Shown: piece by piece, positions 8,393 to 16,185 of the stretch
How positions within the stretch are numbered: position 1 is the first letter of the stretch
Layout of the letters: each line of letters begins with the position of its first letter
Source of the DNA: Pseudomonas fluorescens
GTDB lineage: Bacteria; Pseudomonadota; Gammaproteobacteria; Pseudomonadales; Pseudomonadaceae
DNA: 48,210 bases
Reading direction: 5' to 3'
Assembly (NCBI RefSeq): GCF_902497895.1
Contig: NZ_CABVHQ010000048.1
Span: forward strand, 1-48,210
Notes under the pieces: generated by a model
Seen by the model: only the letters and a program-made list of their open reading frames with translations
Told to the model about the DNA's origin: nothing
The model's database searches: none
Translations under genes and position numbers: made by a program

Positions 8393-8854
8393 TTAGCTCT
8401 TGTCGATACTTTGTCTCTGGACAGTATCGTAATCGTAGGGTTTAGTTCCATAGAAAGAATGGATTTCTGTTGCCCAAGATTCGTCGGCCATATTAGGCCA
8501 ACTGTCCTTGTCAAAGCCTGGTGCATTTTCCAAGCGGTCTTTCTCTATATTGAGTATGAATCGCTTATTGAGTGTATCGAGTGACAATGCATTCCAAGGT
8601 ACCGCAAACAGTTTTTCTCCCATGCCAAGAAAGCCACCAAAGGATAGAACGGCATAACTCACTCTACCGCTGCGAACATCCAGCATGATTTCCTTGATAT
8701 CTCCCAAGTCTTCTTCATTATGGTTATAAACATCATTTCCAATGAGCGTGTCTGCACCCATCAGGTCGGGCCCAGGCCCCTGTTCCTCGGAGCCGGGGTC
8801 TCGTAGGAGGTTGGTTTTGTACATGCCATAGGTATCGCGATCTTCATAGTTCAT
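8393..8854 (-). CDS. PRC-barrel domain protein
   Basis: This 153-residue protein has one PRC-barrel domain, a small beta-barrel also found in RimM and photosynthetic reaction-centre subunit H. Seen: MGADTLIGNDVYNHNEEDLG, then IKEIMLDVRSGRVSYAVLSF and GGFLGMGEKLFAVPW, which form the barrel (about residues 31-95). A flexible N-terminus (RDPGSEEQGPGP) and a tyrosine-rich C-terminal tail flank it. Start chosen for the AGGAGATAGCA ribosome-binding site before the ATG. It has no signal peptide. Such stand-alone proteins are often stress-linked, but its function is not known. It has a free AT-rich promoter region of over 200 bases upstream. Confidence 0.85.
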   Translation of the reverse strand: MNYEDRDTYGMYKTNLLRDPGSEEQGPGPDLMGADTLIGNDVYNHNEEDLGDIKEIMLDVRSGRVSYAVLSFGGFLGMGEKLFAVPWNALSLDTLNKRFILNIEKDRLENAPGFDKDSWPNMADESWATEIHSFYGTKPYDYDTVQRQSIDKS

Positions 8855-9513
8855 TGCTATCTCCTATCAACAATCAACAATCAATCAGAAAATGTATATG
8901 CAGCCTTTATGACTGTATTGATGAGAGTCACCCGCTTTTGAAAAGTTTGAATTTTTTTTCGCGCGACGACGAATGGTAGATTGAAAATAAAAATAATATT
9001 TAATCAGCTTTTAATTAGGGTGCTATCCATCCATAAAATTGATGTTTTGTGTTTTTTTATATATTGACATTCGCCTACATTGCTTATCGTAGATACCTGA
9101 ATAAAGCGATTTCCTGTTGTGGCAACTATGTCTCCAGCTTGCATATGACCTCATAAATATGACGATGAAGTTTTGCCCAAAACTGTAACCGACCTCGGTC
9201 AGCGGAGCGAACTAATTGAGTGATAGTCCATATAGGGAACTCCAGTAAAGTCCGGAGCAGGACATCAAGGCGGCAGGCAAATATCCGCTTCTGGCCGATT
9301 GCGGTCTTTCGCGAAGGGCTGCAATCGACCCATCGTTGGCCGTTGGGGATAGGAAGATCAGCCACAAACCATCATATGGATTCGGGAAAGGGTGGTGGAG
9401 GTTGAGTCTTCCTCCTTCCTTTTGAAAATGAGTAGAGGATACAAAAATATTTAGTTAACATTATAATCAATACCGTTCGCTTCGCTCACATGATCGTTAG
9501 ATCTAATAGTAAA
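8855..9513. other. AT-rich intergenic region with a scrambled intergenic repeat
   Basis: About 660 bases without a gene. The part at 8880-9110 is much more AT-rich than the genome and should hold the PRC-barrel promoter. The part at 9285-9350 carries CTGGCCGATTGC-type sequence, related to the repeat at 12634-12705, which is an intergenic repeat pattern I recall from Pseudomonas. Frames across it are spurious. Confidence 0.5.
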
Positions 9514-10210
9514 ATGATTGAAGCTTACTTCCCTCCTGACGCCAAGATTGCAACCGTCTTAGTCGTTTTTGTTGTTTTGCTGGTGATATTTCATCTCCTA
9601 ATGGTTTGGCCCCGACATCTGACCAAGAAGTCATGGAAACGTGTTGATTATGTATGACTAGCGTTTGCAGCAGTCGGGCTTGCAGGTGCTTCTGCAAGTG
9701 TTTGGATACATACAGCAGAGCAGGAACTCAAGTTTTCTGAACAAAGAATCGCCAATCGCTATGATTCATTTAGAAATCTCTTGGAATCATATGCACAGGA
9801 AGATGGATATATCTGCCGCTTGTTCATAAGAGCGGAATTTTTACCTCCAGAGCCTGAGTTTTCAGATACTCAAGCAGAGTTTGATCGTGTCTGCGCCTGG
9901 ATGAAGCAGACAGAAAAAACCTTTCCGAAAACCCCTTCCAAGGATAGTGTTGATTACATAGAGCCAGGAAAAATTAATCCTATGACCACGAGTGGATCTC
10001 TTATCGCTGTCTTTGATATGTTGGAAACAACAATACTCTTATTATACTGATGAAGTCGCAATTGATCGAAATCTCCAATACGAGGCGAAGCCAAGTCAGG
10101 CCGAAATGGTCTTGGTTTTTTTTGGTCCATGGATGCAACAACCGGCCAGAAGCAGACCATCTGAAGTGTCTACAAAATTTGGGGCGATCCATAAAGTCTT
10201 TACCGTATGA
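9514..10210 (+). pseudogene. AT-rich membrane protein gene with an in-frame TGA and a frameshift
   Basis: From ATG 9514 one frame reads MIEAYFPPDAKIATVLVVFV and a first membrane helix, then KKSWKRVDYV, then TGA (9655-9657). The same frame continues without interruption into a second membrane helix (LAFAAVGLAGASASVWIHTA) and a soluble helical part (RIANRYDSFRNLLESYAQED) up to 10050. The TGA sits where the helix pattern expects an aromatic residue, so TGG-to-TGA is the simplest reading. After about 10025 sensible coding seems to move to the +1 frame (YSYYTDEVAIDRNLQYEA, then MVLVFFGPWMQ) and ends at 10210. The intact protein would have had about 230 residues with two helices and a cytoplasmic domain of unknown function. 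Base composition is clearly more AT-rich than the neighbours, which suggests transfer from elsewhere. Confidence 0.6.
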
Positions 10211-10616
10211 GGCCATTGAGTCGTCGCAGAACTCAGGATAAACGCGACAATCCTGAGCACGGATGCAATTGACTCGAAGTCATGGATGCAGAAAATCGCT
10301 AGACGTACCTCGCTCAGCGATCTGTTGGTCATTTCCGACTTCCTGAGTCCCCGGCAACAAGGCCGGCCTGATAGTGTGGCGCTTACGCGCCAACCACGAT
10401 TTGCCGACGGTGCCGGAGGAACAATAGCCTTCCATCGAATAGTTCCAGGCAGCGCTGTCGTTGGAGTTGAGCGATTCTCTGCGGGTATGGCACTCTGCAA
10501 TCACTTTGGCCTCGGGCCACTACACGACTTTTCGAGCAGGGAATACCGGTACTAACGCCAGGAGAGGGGCGTGAGCGCCGGGGTATCTGCCGACTCCACT
10601 AGGGACAGTCCTTCTT
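10211..10616. other. Intergenic region, no gene recognised
   Basis: About 400 bases between the broken membrane protein gene and the lipoprotein gene. Several overlapping frames on both strands exist, but none has a domain, a ribosome-binding site or consistent codon use. Composition returns from AT-rich to GC-rich here, marking the right edge of the eroded region. Confidence 0.4.
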
Positions 10617-12554
10617 ATGCGCCTGCTTGCACACTCACGCGTTACTTATACTGGCCGCTTGATGGGTCTATATTCTGCGTACTTTTTGCTATCGGGTTGT
10701 GTGAGCTACTCGTTGGCGACCTTGCCGACCACTATTCCCGACGGGGATGGTTTTCACCGTTACCAAACCAGTGGCGACGTCTTTGAGTACACCGGCCAAT
10801 TTAAAAACAGCGCACCTAACGGCCAGGGTTCGGCGCGCTCCTATAACGCTCAGGGGCAGCTAACGTCTACGTGCAAAGGCGAGTTTGCTACGTCAAATGC
10901 CCAGTTGAGCAGCGAGGGTGAATTGTTCCGCCCCAATGGCACGGTGATTTTCAAGGGGCAACTGAGCGGCAATCTAGTCCTTGGTATAGGTTGCCAGGCT
11001 GGCCCTAAAGGCCTCTACATTTCACCCACCGGCTGGACCCTGAATAGCAACGAGTTCTTCATAGTCGGTGCCGCCTCGGGCGTGTGGGTCCGGCCTGGGC
11101 CCTGCACGGTCGGTGATCCCCAAGGCAATACCTGGACCGGCAACTGCAACCTACCCAGTCAGTCCAAACATGCCGCTATCCAATACAACAACTACCCCCA
11201 AGCGCCGAGCTACTCGTTACCCGAGTTGGAGTTTTCCAGCAATTTCCTGAGGTTCACCTCCGGCGGCATCGAGCAATTCAAAATGGCCACCGGTCCTGGC
11301 GTTATGCGCTTTGCCAACGGCGAGCAAGTTGAAGGCAATTTTGATCTCGGCCACTTGGAAGACGGCTTGGTAAAAGTTACCGCAGCGGACGGCAAGGTAT
11401 TCCAGGCAATCGCCAGCAACGGCAAACTCGGGCCGCGCCAATTGGCACCGGAACAACTCGCCAGCATCGGTCAAATCTGCGGCTTTCCTGGCTGGCGAAT
11501 TGTCAGCGGACGCTGCGAACACAACACTTGGTCCGGTGATGTTGACGCCTACGACGCCACGGGCATGGAACGCATCAGCGGCTCGTTCAAAATGGGTATG
11601 CCTAGCGGCACCATCACTTGGTCGCGGCTGGACTCAGGCCTGCAAGTACGCGGCAAGATGGTCGCCAATAACGGCGGCCTAGGTTTTACCCAAGGCGAGG
11701 TAAGCGTTGCTGGCGTTCAAGCCTACGAAGGCGAAATGAGTGGCTTCGCGCCCAATGGCAACGGCATTTGTACCGTCAGCGGAAGCCCTGAGCGCTGCGA
11801 ATTCGCTCAGGGCGAACGAGTAGATGTCCTGTACAAAACCCGCCTGGAAAACGACCGCCTACGTGGCGAAATCGCCGCCAACCAGCAAGCCCAACGACGT
11901 ACCCAACAACAAGCTGCCGCACGCCAACAAGCAGCCGCCGAAGCCGAAGACGACAGCGGCGACATGTTTGGCAAGGTCCTGGCCATCGGCATTGGCGCAG
12001 GCGCAGTGAGTTCGGTGTCCGGCGTTTCCAGCACCATCCGCAACCAGATGATCACCGGCATGGCCGCCGACATCCTCACCGACGGCAAAGCCGGCGCAAT
12101 AGCCACCGCCCAGCGCAACCTCGGCGTACAGAGCAGCGCCGGCAGTATGCAGCCCGTATTGTCCACCCTCAGTGGCGCTACCATGAGCAACAATGGCACT
12201 CTCAAAGGCAGCTCTGCAGTCGGTAGCAACGCTGGGGGCGACGCTTCCACTGCCACCCTACAAAACATCGCCGGCATGGGCAGCACTGCCGGCCACGCTG
12301 AACGCAGCCAAAAGCTCGACGACATTGTTGCCAAAGTCGCCGCCGACAGCGGCATGAAAACCCGAAACGTCACCTACCGTTGCGCCCCCGGCGACCCCGA
12401 GCAAAGCGTCACCGTACCGTACAAAACCGAAGCCTGCGCCGCCGCGAAAGAGAACTGGTTTTCCGTCTACGCCTGCAACGACGTCGAGCACATGAGCGCC
12501 GCCAATCAGCAGTGCATTCAGGGCTGCGGCAACGCTAATTGCGACGAACAATAA
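10617..12554 (+). CDS. Large lipoprotein with MORN-like repeats and a Cys-rich tail
   Basis: This 645-residue protein is probably an envelope lipoprotein of unknown function. The N-terminus has a hydrophobic stretch ending in the lipobox LLSGC (Cys28; an alternative start at Met16 would leave a 12-residue leader). Residues about 50-410 hold imperfect MORN-like repeats of the form Y/F-x-G-x-(F/M)-x-N/G-G-x-G (EYTGQFKNSAPNGQGSAR, YEGEMSGFAPNGNGICTV). A coiled coil rich in Q, A and R follows (about 411-448), then a glycine/alanine/serine-rich low-complexity part (about 455-570). The tail has many cysteines (YRCAPGD, VYACND, CIQGCGNANC), likely disulphide-bonded in the periplasm. A weak AGGGA lies 11 bases before the ATG. 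No partner genes are adjacent. Confidence 0.8.
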   Translation: MRLLAHSRVTYTGRLMGLYSAYFLLSGCVSYSLATLPTTIPDGDGFHRYQTSGDVFEYTGQFKNSAPNGQGSARSYNAQGQLTSTCKGEFATSNAQLSSEGELFRPNGTVIFKGQLSGNLVLGIGCQAGPKGLYISPTGWTLNSNEFFIVGAASGVWVRPGPCTVGDPQGNTWTGNCNLPSQSKHAAIQYNNYPQAPSYSLPELEFSSNFLRFTSGGIEQFKMATGPGVMRFANGEQVEGNFDLGHLEDGLVKVTAADGKVFQAIASNGKLGPRQLAPEQLASIGQICGFPGWRIVSGRCEHNTWSGDVDAYDATGMERISGSFKMGMPSGTITWSRLDSGLQVRGKMVANNGGLGFTQGEVSVAGVQAYEGEMSGFAPNGNGICTVSGSPERCEFAQGERVDVLYKTRLENDRLRGEIAANQQAQRRTQQQAAARQQAAAEAEDDSGDMFGKVLAIGIGAGAVSSVSGVSSTIRNQMITGMAADILTDGKAGAIATAQRNLGVQSSAGSMQPVLSTLSGATMSNNGTLKGSSAVGSNAGGDASTATLQNIAGMGSTAGHAERSQKLDDIVAKVAADSGMKTRNVTYRCAPGDPEQSVTVPYKTEACAAAKENWFSVYACNDVEHMSAANQQCIQGCGNANCDEQ

Positions 12555-12633
12555 GCGAATTTGAATTGCTCATAATTTCGGAGTCAGCATTTTAGGCAGA
12601 ATCAGGAACGGCCTGTTTCGAACGGCCGCTCCT

Positions 12634-12705
12634 GGCCGATTGCTGCCTGTCACGACTGACCGGTTTGGGTCGATTGCAGCCCCTTGCCAGAGGCAGCAAT
12701 CGGCC
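12634..12705. repeat. 15-bp perfect inverted repeat in an intergenic repeat
   Basis: GGCCGATTGCTGCCT at 12634-12648 is the exact reverse complement of 12691-12705. Related text (CTGGCCGATTGC) is present near 9290. This is a Pseudomonas-type intergenic repeat of unknown role lying between the convergent lipoprotein and MFS genes. The rest of the gap 12555-12895 holds no gene I can support. Confidence 0.6.
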
Positions 12706-12895
12706 CAATTGCTGACATTCGCGAAGGTCTGTGGGCAGGAACAGCGCGGCGATCTAAAGCGGCGTGTAGCCCAGTCGTCGGAGGTGCAGCACAAACTTGC
12801 GCAGTGCACCGTCGCCAAGGGGGACCTGGTAACTGCCAGTTACCAGCAGGCAGGAGGACCGCCCTCCCCCTCACGAGAGAGAGCAGATGCCAACC

Positions 12896-14572
12896 TTATG
12901 TGTGATGAATTTCCCGATCCTTGGTTTCCGGCAGGAAGAACGTGCCAAGAATAGCGGTGATCACGGCGATGACGATGGGGTACCACAGCCCGTAGTAGAT
13001 ATCCCCCGTGGCCGCGACCATGGCGAACGCCACCGTGGGCAGAAAGCCGCCGAACCAGCCATTGCCGATGTGGTATGGCAGCGACATCGAGGTGTAGCGG
13101 ATGCGCGCCGGGAAGAGTTCCACCAGCCAGGCGGCGATCGGGCCGTAGACCATGGTCACGTAGATCACCAGGATGGTCAGCAGCAGTAGCACCATCGGGT
13201 AGTTGGTCTTGGCCGGGTCGGCCTTCTCCGGGTAGCCGGCGTCCTTGAGGGCGGTACCGAGGGTGGCGGTGAAGGCGTCGTTGCGGGTCTTGAAGTCGGC
13301 GGCCGGCATGCCGCTGCCCTCGAAGCTCGGGATCACCTTGTCGCCGATGTGGACCTGCGCGACGGCGCCAGGCTCGGCCTTCTCGTTGGCGTAGGGGATG
13401 GCCTTCTTCGCCAGCAGACTCTTGGCGAGGTCGCAGGAGCTGTTGAATTTGGCCTTGCCCACCGGGTCGAACTGGAACGAGCACTGGTCAGGATCGGCGA
13501 CCACAGTCACCGGATTTTTCTCCTGCGCGGCGAACACGTCGGGGTTACCGTATTGGGTCAACGCATGGAAGATCGGGAAGTAGGTCAGCGCCGCGAGGAT
13601 GCAGCCGGCCATGATGATCCCCTTGCGGCCGATGCGGTCGGACAGGCTGCCGAATATGACGAAGAACGGCGTGCCGATCAGCAGCGAGCCGGCAATCAAC
13701 AGGTTGGCGGTCTGCGGTTCGATCTTCAGCGTCTGCAGCAGGAAGAACAGCGCATAGAACTGCCCGGTGTACCAGACCACGGCCTGGCCGGCGGTGCCGC
13801 CGAGCAGGGCCATGATCACTATCTTGAGGTTGTCCCAGCGGGCGAAGGATTCGGTCAGCGGCGCCTTGGAGGACTTGCCTTCGGCCTTCATTTTCAGGAA
13901 CACCGGCGACTCGCTGAGCTGCAGGCGGATGTAGACCGAGACGATCAGCAGGAGGATCGAGAGCAGGAACGGAATCCGCCAGCCCCAGTCCTCGAAGGCT
14001 TCGGTGCCGAGGATGGTGCGGCAGGCGAGGATCACCAGCAGCGAGAGGAATAGACCAAGGGTCGCGGTAGTCTGGATCCACGAGGTGAAGTAGCCGCGCT
14101 TGCCTTTCGGCGCATGTTCCGCCACGTAGGTCGCCGCGCCGCCGTACTCACCGCCCAGAGCCAGGCCTTGCAACAGGCGCAGGCTGATCAGGATGATCGG
14201 CGCCGCCACGCCGATGGTCGCGTAGCCGGGCAGAAAGCCCACTACGGCGGTGGAGATACCCATGATCACAATGGTGATGAGGAAGGTGTGCTTGCGCCCG
14301 ATCATGTCGCCCAGTCGGCCGAACACGATAGCGCCGAAGGGGCGTACGGCGAAGCCCGCGGCGAACGCGAGCAGCGCGAAGATGAAGGAAGTGGTCTCAT
14401 TGACCCCGGCGAAGAAGTGCTTGGCGATGATCGCGGCGAGGGAGCCGTAAAGGTAAAAGTCGTACCACTCGAACACGGTGCCCAGGGACGAAGCGAAAAT
14501 GACCTTGCGCTCCTCCTTGGTGATCCCGTGGTGGGGCGCGCTGCCCGTGGATGTATTGTCGATTGCGGCCAT
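12896..14572 (-). CDS. MHS-family MFS transporter with a large extracytoplasmic insert
   Basis: This 558-residue proton-coupled permease belongs to the metabolite:H+ symporter branch of the MFS (relatives carry citrate, 2-oxoglutarate, proline, shikimate). Seen: FASSLGTVFEWYDFYLYGSL at the first helix, the MHS motif RPFGAIVFGRLGDMIGRKHT, LQGLALGGEYGGA, and a second FGSLSDRIGRKG loop. Between helices 9 and 10 there is a loop of roughly 100 polar residues with two cysteines (DPDQCSFQF, NSSCDLAK), a hallmark of the 550-residue subgroup. The substrate cannot be told. It stands alone; codon use is strongly GC-biased, typical of a resident gene. Confidence 0.87.
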   Translation of the reverse strand: MAAIDNTSTGSAPHHGITKEERKVIFASSLGTVFEWYDFYLYGSLAAIIAKHFFAGVNETTSFIFALLAFAAGFAVRPFGAIVFGRLGDMIGRKHTFLITIVIMGISTAVVGFLPGYATIGVAAPIILISLRLLQGLALGGEYGGAATYVAEHAPKGKRGYFTSWIQTTATLGLFLSLLVILACRTILGTEAFEDWGWRIPFLLSILLLIVSVYIRLQLSESPVFLKMKAEGKSSKAPLTESFARWDNLKIVIMALLGGTAGQAVVWYTGQFYALFFLLQTLKIEPQTANLLIAGSLLIGTPFFVIFGSLSDRIGRKGIIMAGCILAALTYFPIFHALTQYGNPDVFAAQEKNPVTVVADPDQCSFQFDPVGKAKFNSSCDLAKSLLAKKAIPYANEKAEPGAVAQVHIGDKVIPSFEGSGMPAADFKTRNDAFTATLGTALKDAGYPEKADPAKTNYPMVLLLLTILVIYVTMVYGPIAAWLVELFPARIRYTSMSLPYHIGNGWFGGFLPTVAFAMVAATGDIYYGLWYPIVIAVITAILGTFFLPETKDREIHHT

Positions 14573-14761
14573 GAGTCTTCTCCGTCTTGCTCTTGTTGTA
14601 GGCCGGAGTACCTCACTACCATTACCGCACCCAGGCCCCTGGGGCTGATGTCATCGGATTACGGATTGCGCGCAGCATGGAAACAGGTTGACGGCCTCGC
14701 ATTGGTGCATGGTTCCTTGAAGCATAATCACCTTCGCGCAGATATCCACTCGCCATCCTGC

Positions 14762-14923
14762 TCAAATCAATGAGCGGGATTTTGGCGAAGCGTCACCACA
14801 CTTCCCTTCACCGCACTTACCTTCACCACATTTGCCTTCGGCCTCAGCGACCTTGGCGCTGGCGCCAGTGGCACTTATCAGTGACCCAGCGTTGACCCGA
14901 CCACTCGTCGCCGAGAGCGGACT
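14762..14923 (-). pseudogene. Remnant of an EGKCG-repeat peptide (HvfA/BufA-like)
   Basis: A minus-strand frame reads AGSLISATGASAKVAEA, then three perfect EGKCG repeats (14795-14839), then DASPKSRSLI and a stop at 14762-14764. This matches the C-terminal half of HvfA/BufA-type small exported proteins, whose repeated EGKCG cysteines are modified by DUF692 enzymes and bind copper. The frame is closed upstream by TAG at 14924-14926, there is no start codon with a ribosome-binding site, and the signal peptide is cut off. No DUF692, DUF2063 or DoxX partner is nearby. The same interval 14573-14930 holds no other gene. Confidence 0.6.
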
Positions 14924-14930
14924 CTACCTC

Positions 14931-15000
14931 TTGACATCGATTGGTTCCTGGGCGAGTATTATTTACATCGGATACGATACAAGCGCATACGGCGTATAAA
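14931..15000 (+). promoter_or_regulatory. Promoter and OhrR-type operator of the first ohr gene
   Basis: TTGACATCGATTGG starts at 14931 and recurs as TTAACATCGATTGG at 15491, both about 95-100 bases before an ohr-like start; it can serve as the -35 region. The near-palindrome ATCGGATACGAT (14967-14978) and the half-related GCGCATACGGCG (14983-14994) follow. The same motif type lies before the second ohr gene and before ohrR, which makes a shared OhrR binding site the natural reading. This is an inference from repetition, not a match to a published site. Confidence 0.5.
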
Positions 15001-15032
15001 TCTCACCTACTCCAACGTTGAGGATTCATCCC

Positions 15033-15476
15033 ATGAGCAAGATCGAAAAAGTCCTGGCCTCCGGCAAAACCCACACCACGTTCAGCAACATTTCGCGCGG
15101 CCATCACGGCGGCCTCGACATCCAGCTTTCGTCGCCCGCAAGCGCGAAGCCAGCGCATGTGTTCGAAGCCACCCAGCCGCATCCACACGCCGAACAGCTG
15201 TTCGCCGGCGCATGGTCGGCCTGCTACATCGCCGCCGTCGGGCTCGTGGCCAATGACATGAACGTGGTGCTGCCGTCTGATCTGTCCGTCGATATCGAAG
15301 TCGATCTGGGCCAGACCGGCGAGGCCTACTTCCTCCAGGCACGGCTGACTCTCCGCGCTCCGGGCCTGGCGCACGAGGTCGCGACGGAGCTGGCCCACGC
15401 CGCAGACCAAATCTGCCCGTACTCGAAGGCGACACGAGGCAACATTGACGTGGCCCTGAACGTCCTCACGGCTTGA
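15033..15476 (+). CDS. Ohr/OsmC-family organic hydroperoxide reductase, copy 1
   Basis: This 147-residue cytoplasmic peroxidase reduces organic and fatty-acid hydroperoxides through two cysteines that are recycled by lipoylated proteins. Seen: the active-site Cys64 in GAWSACYIAAV, the second Cys128 in ADQICPYSKATRGN, and QPHPHAEQLFAG before the first cysteine, all in the Ohr arrangement. It starts at ATG 15033. Its middle (15195-15319) is 123/125 identical in DNA to the second copy at 15756-15880, while both ends differ more, which suggests recent gene conversion. It is followed by the second copy, an OhrR-like regulator and MsrA on the same strand. It is a diverged Ohr rather than the main housekeeping one, so no gene symbol is given. 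Confidence 0.88.
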   Translation: MSKIEKVLASGKTHTTFSNISRGHHGGLDIQLSSPASAKPAHVFEATQPHPHAEQLFAGAWSACYIAAVGLVANDMNVVLPSDLSVDIEVDLGQTGEAYFLQARLTLRAPGLAHEVATELAHAADQICPYSKATRGNIDVALNVLTA

Positions 15477-15523
15477 CGCACGGCGCGGCTTTAACATCGA
15501 TTGGTATTTTCGTCACATTATAT

Positions 15524-15550
15524 ATCGCATGCGATTAGATCGCATGATAA
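15524..15550 (+). promoter_or_regulatory. Perfect 12-bp palindrome upstream of the second ohr gene
   Basis: ATCGCATGCGAT (15524-15535) is an exact palindrome, followed by a second related site ATCGCATGATAA (15539-15550), about 35 bases before the start codon. The MarR-family OhrR encoded downstream is the likely ligand; bound here it would block transcription until oxidised by organic peroxide. Confidence 0.55.
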
Positions 15551-15584
15551 CTACAATTTCATTGAAACGTTTAGGTAATCACTC

Positions 15585-16037
15585 ATGAGCAAGATCGAAA
15601 AAGTACTGACCACTGGCAAAACCCATACCACCGCCAGCAGCGCTGGCCACACATCGCGCGGGCATAACGGCAGCCTCGACATCGAGCTTTCGTCACCCGG
15701 AAACGCGAAGCCCGCGCACGTGCTCGCCGCCACCCAGCCGCACCCGACCGCCGAGCAGCTGTTCGCCGGCGCATGGTCGGCCTGCTACACCGCCGCCGTC
15801 GGGCTCGTGGCCAATGACATGAACGTGGTGCTGCCGTCTGATCTGTCCGTCGATATCGAAGTCGATCTGGGTCAGACCGGTCCGGACTACTTCCTCCAGG
15901 CTCGGTTGACTCTCCGCGTGCCGGGCCTGGCGCACGACGTCGCGACGACGCTGGCGCACACCGCAGACCAAATCTGCCCGTACTCGAAGGCGACTCGAGG
16001 CAACATTGACGTGGCCCTTAACGTCCTCACCTCATGA
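15585..16037 (+). CDS. Ohr/OsmC-family organic hydroperoxide reductase, copy 2
   Basis: The 150-residue second copy has the same two catalytic cysteines (Cys67 in GAWSACYTAAV, Cys131 in ADQICPYSKA). Compared with copy 1 it has a three-residue longer N-terminal part (SSAGHTSRGHNGSL) and substitutions around PDYFLQARLTLRVP. It has its own promoter region with a perfect palindrome, so the two copies may be induced separately. Tandem ohr genes with one regulator suggest dosage or substrate division; which of the two applies cannot be seen. Confidence 0.88.
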   Translation: MSKIEKVLTTGKTHTTASSAGHTSRGHNGSLDIELSSPGNAKPAHVLAATQPHPTAEQLFAGAWSACYTAAVGLVANDMNVVLPSDLSVDIEVDLGQTGPDYFLQARLTLRVPGLAHDVATTLAHTADQICPYSKATRGNIDVALNVLTS

Positions 16038-16125
16038 TGCACCCTGCGGTCGGTTCGACTTGCCCTGCTCGTCGAACCGGCCGCCGGCCTCTGCCGCATC
16101 CGCGGCTTGGAGCCCTGCCGATACA

Positions 16126-16137
16126 ATCGCATACGAG
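16126..16137 (+). promoter_or_regulatory. Candidate OhrR operator upstream of ohrR
   Basis: ATCGCATACGAG, inside ATACAATCGCATACGAGGTA, is the third occurrence of the ATCGCAT-type motif in this cluster and lies 49 bases before the regulator start. It would give autoregulation of ohrR and msrA. Confidence 0.45.
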
Positions 16138-16185
16138 GTATATTCACGCCTGTCAGACATCAGTCTTTGGCGAACGAGGCTAAAA

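Noticed and set aside
9126..9365. A 79-codon minus-strand frame
   Set aside because: It overlaps an intergenic repeat of the GGCCGATTGC type that produces spurious frames in Pseudomonas.
9655..9657. TGA read as selenocysteine
   Set aside because: No SECIS-like hairpin right after the TGA was evident, the context is a membrane helix start, and a second lesion downstream indicates decay.
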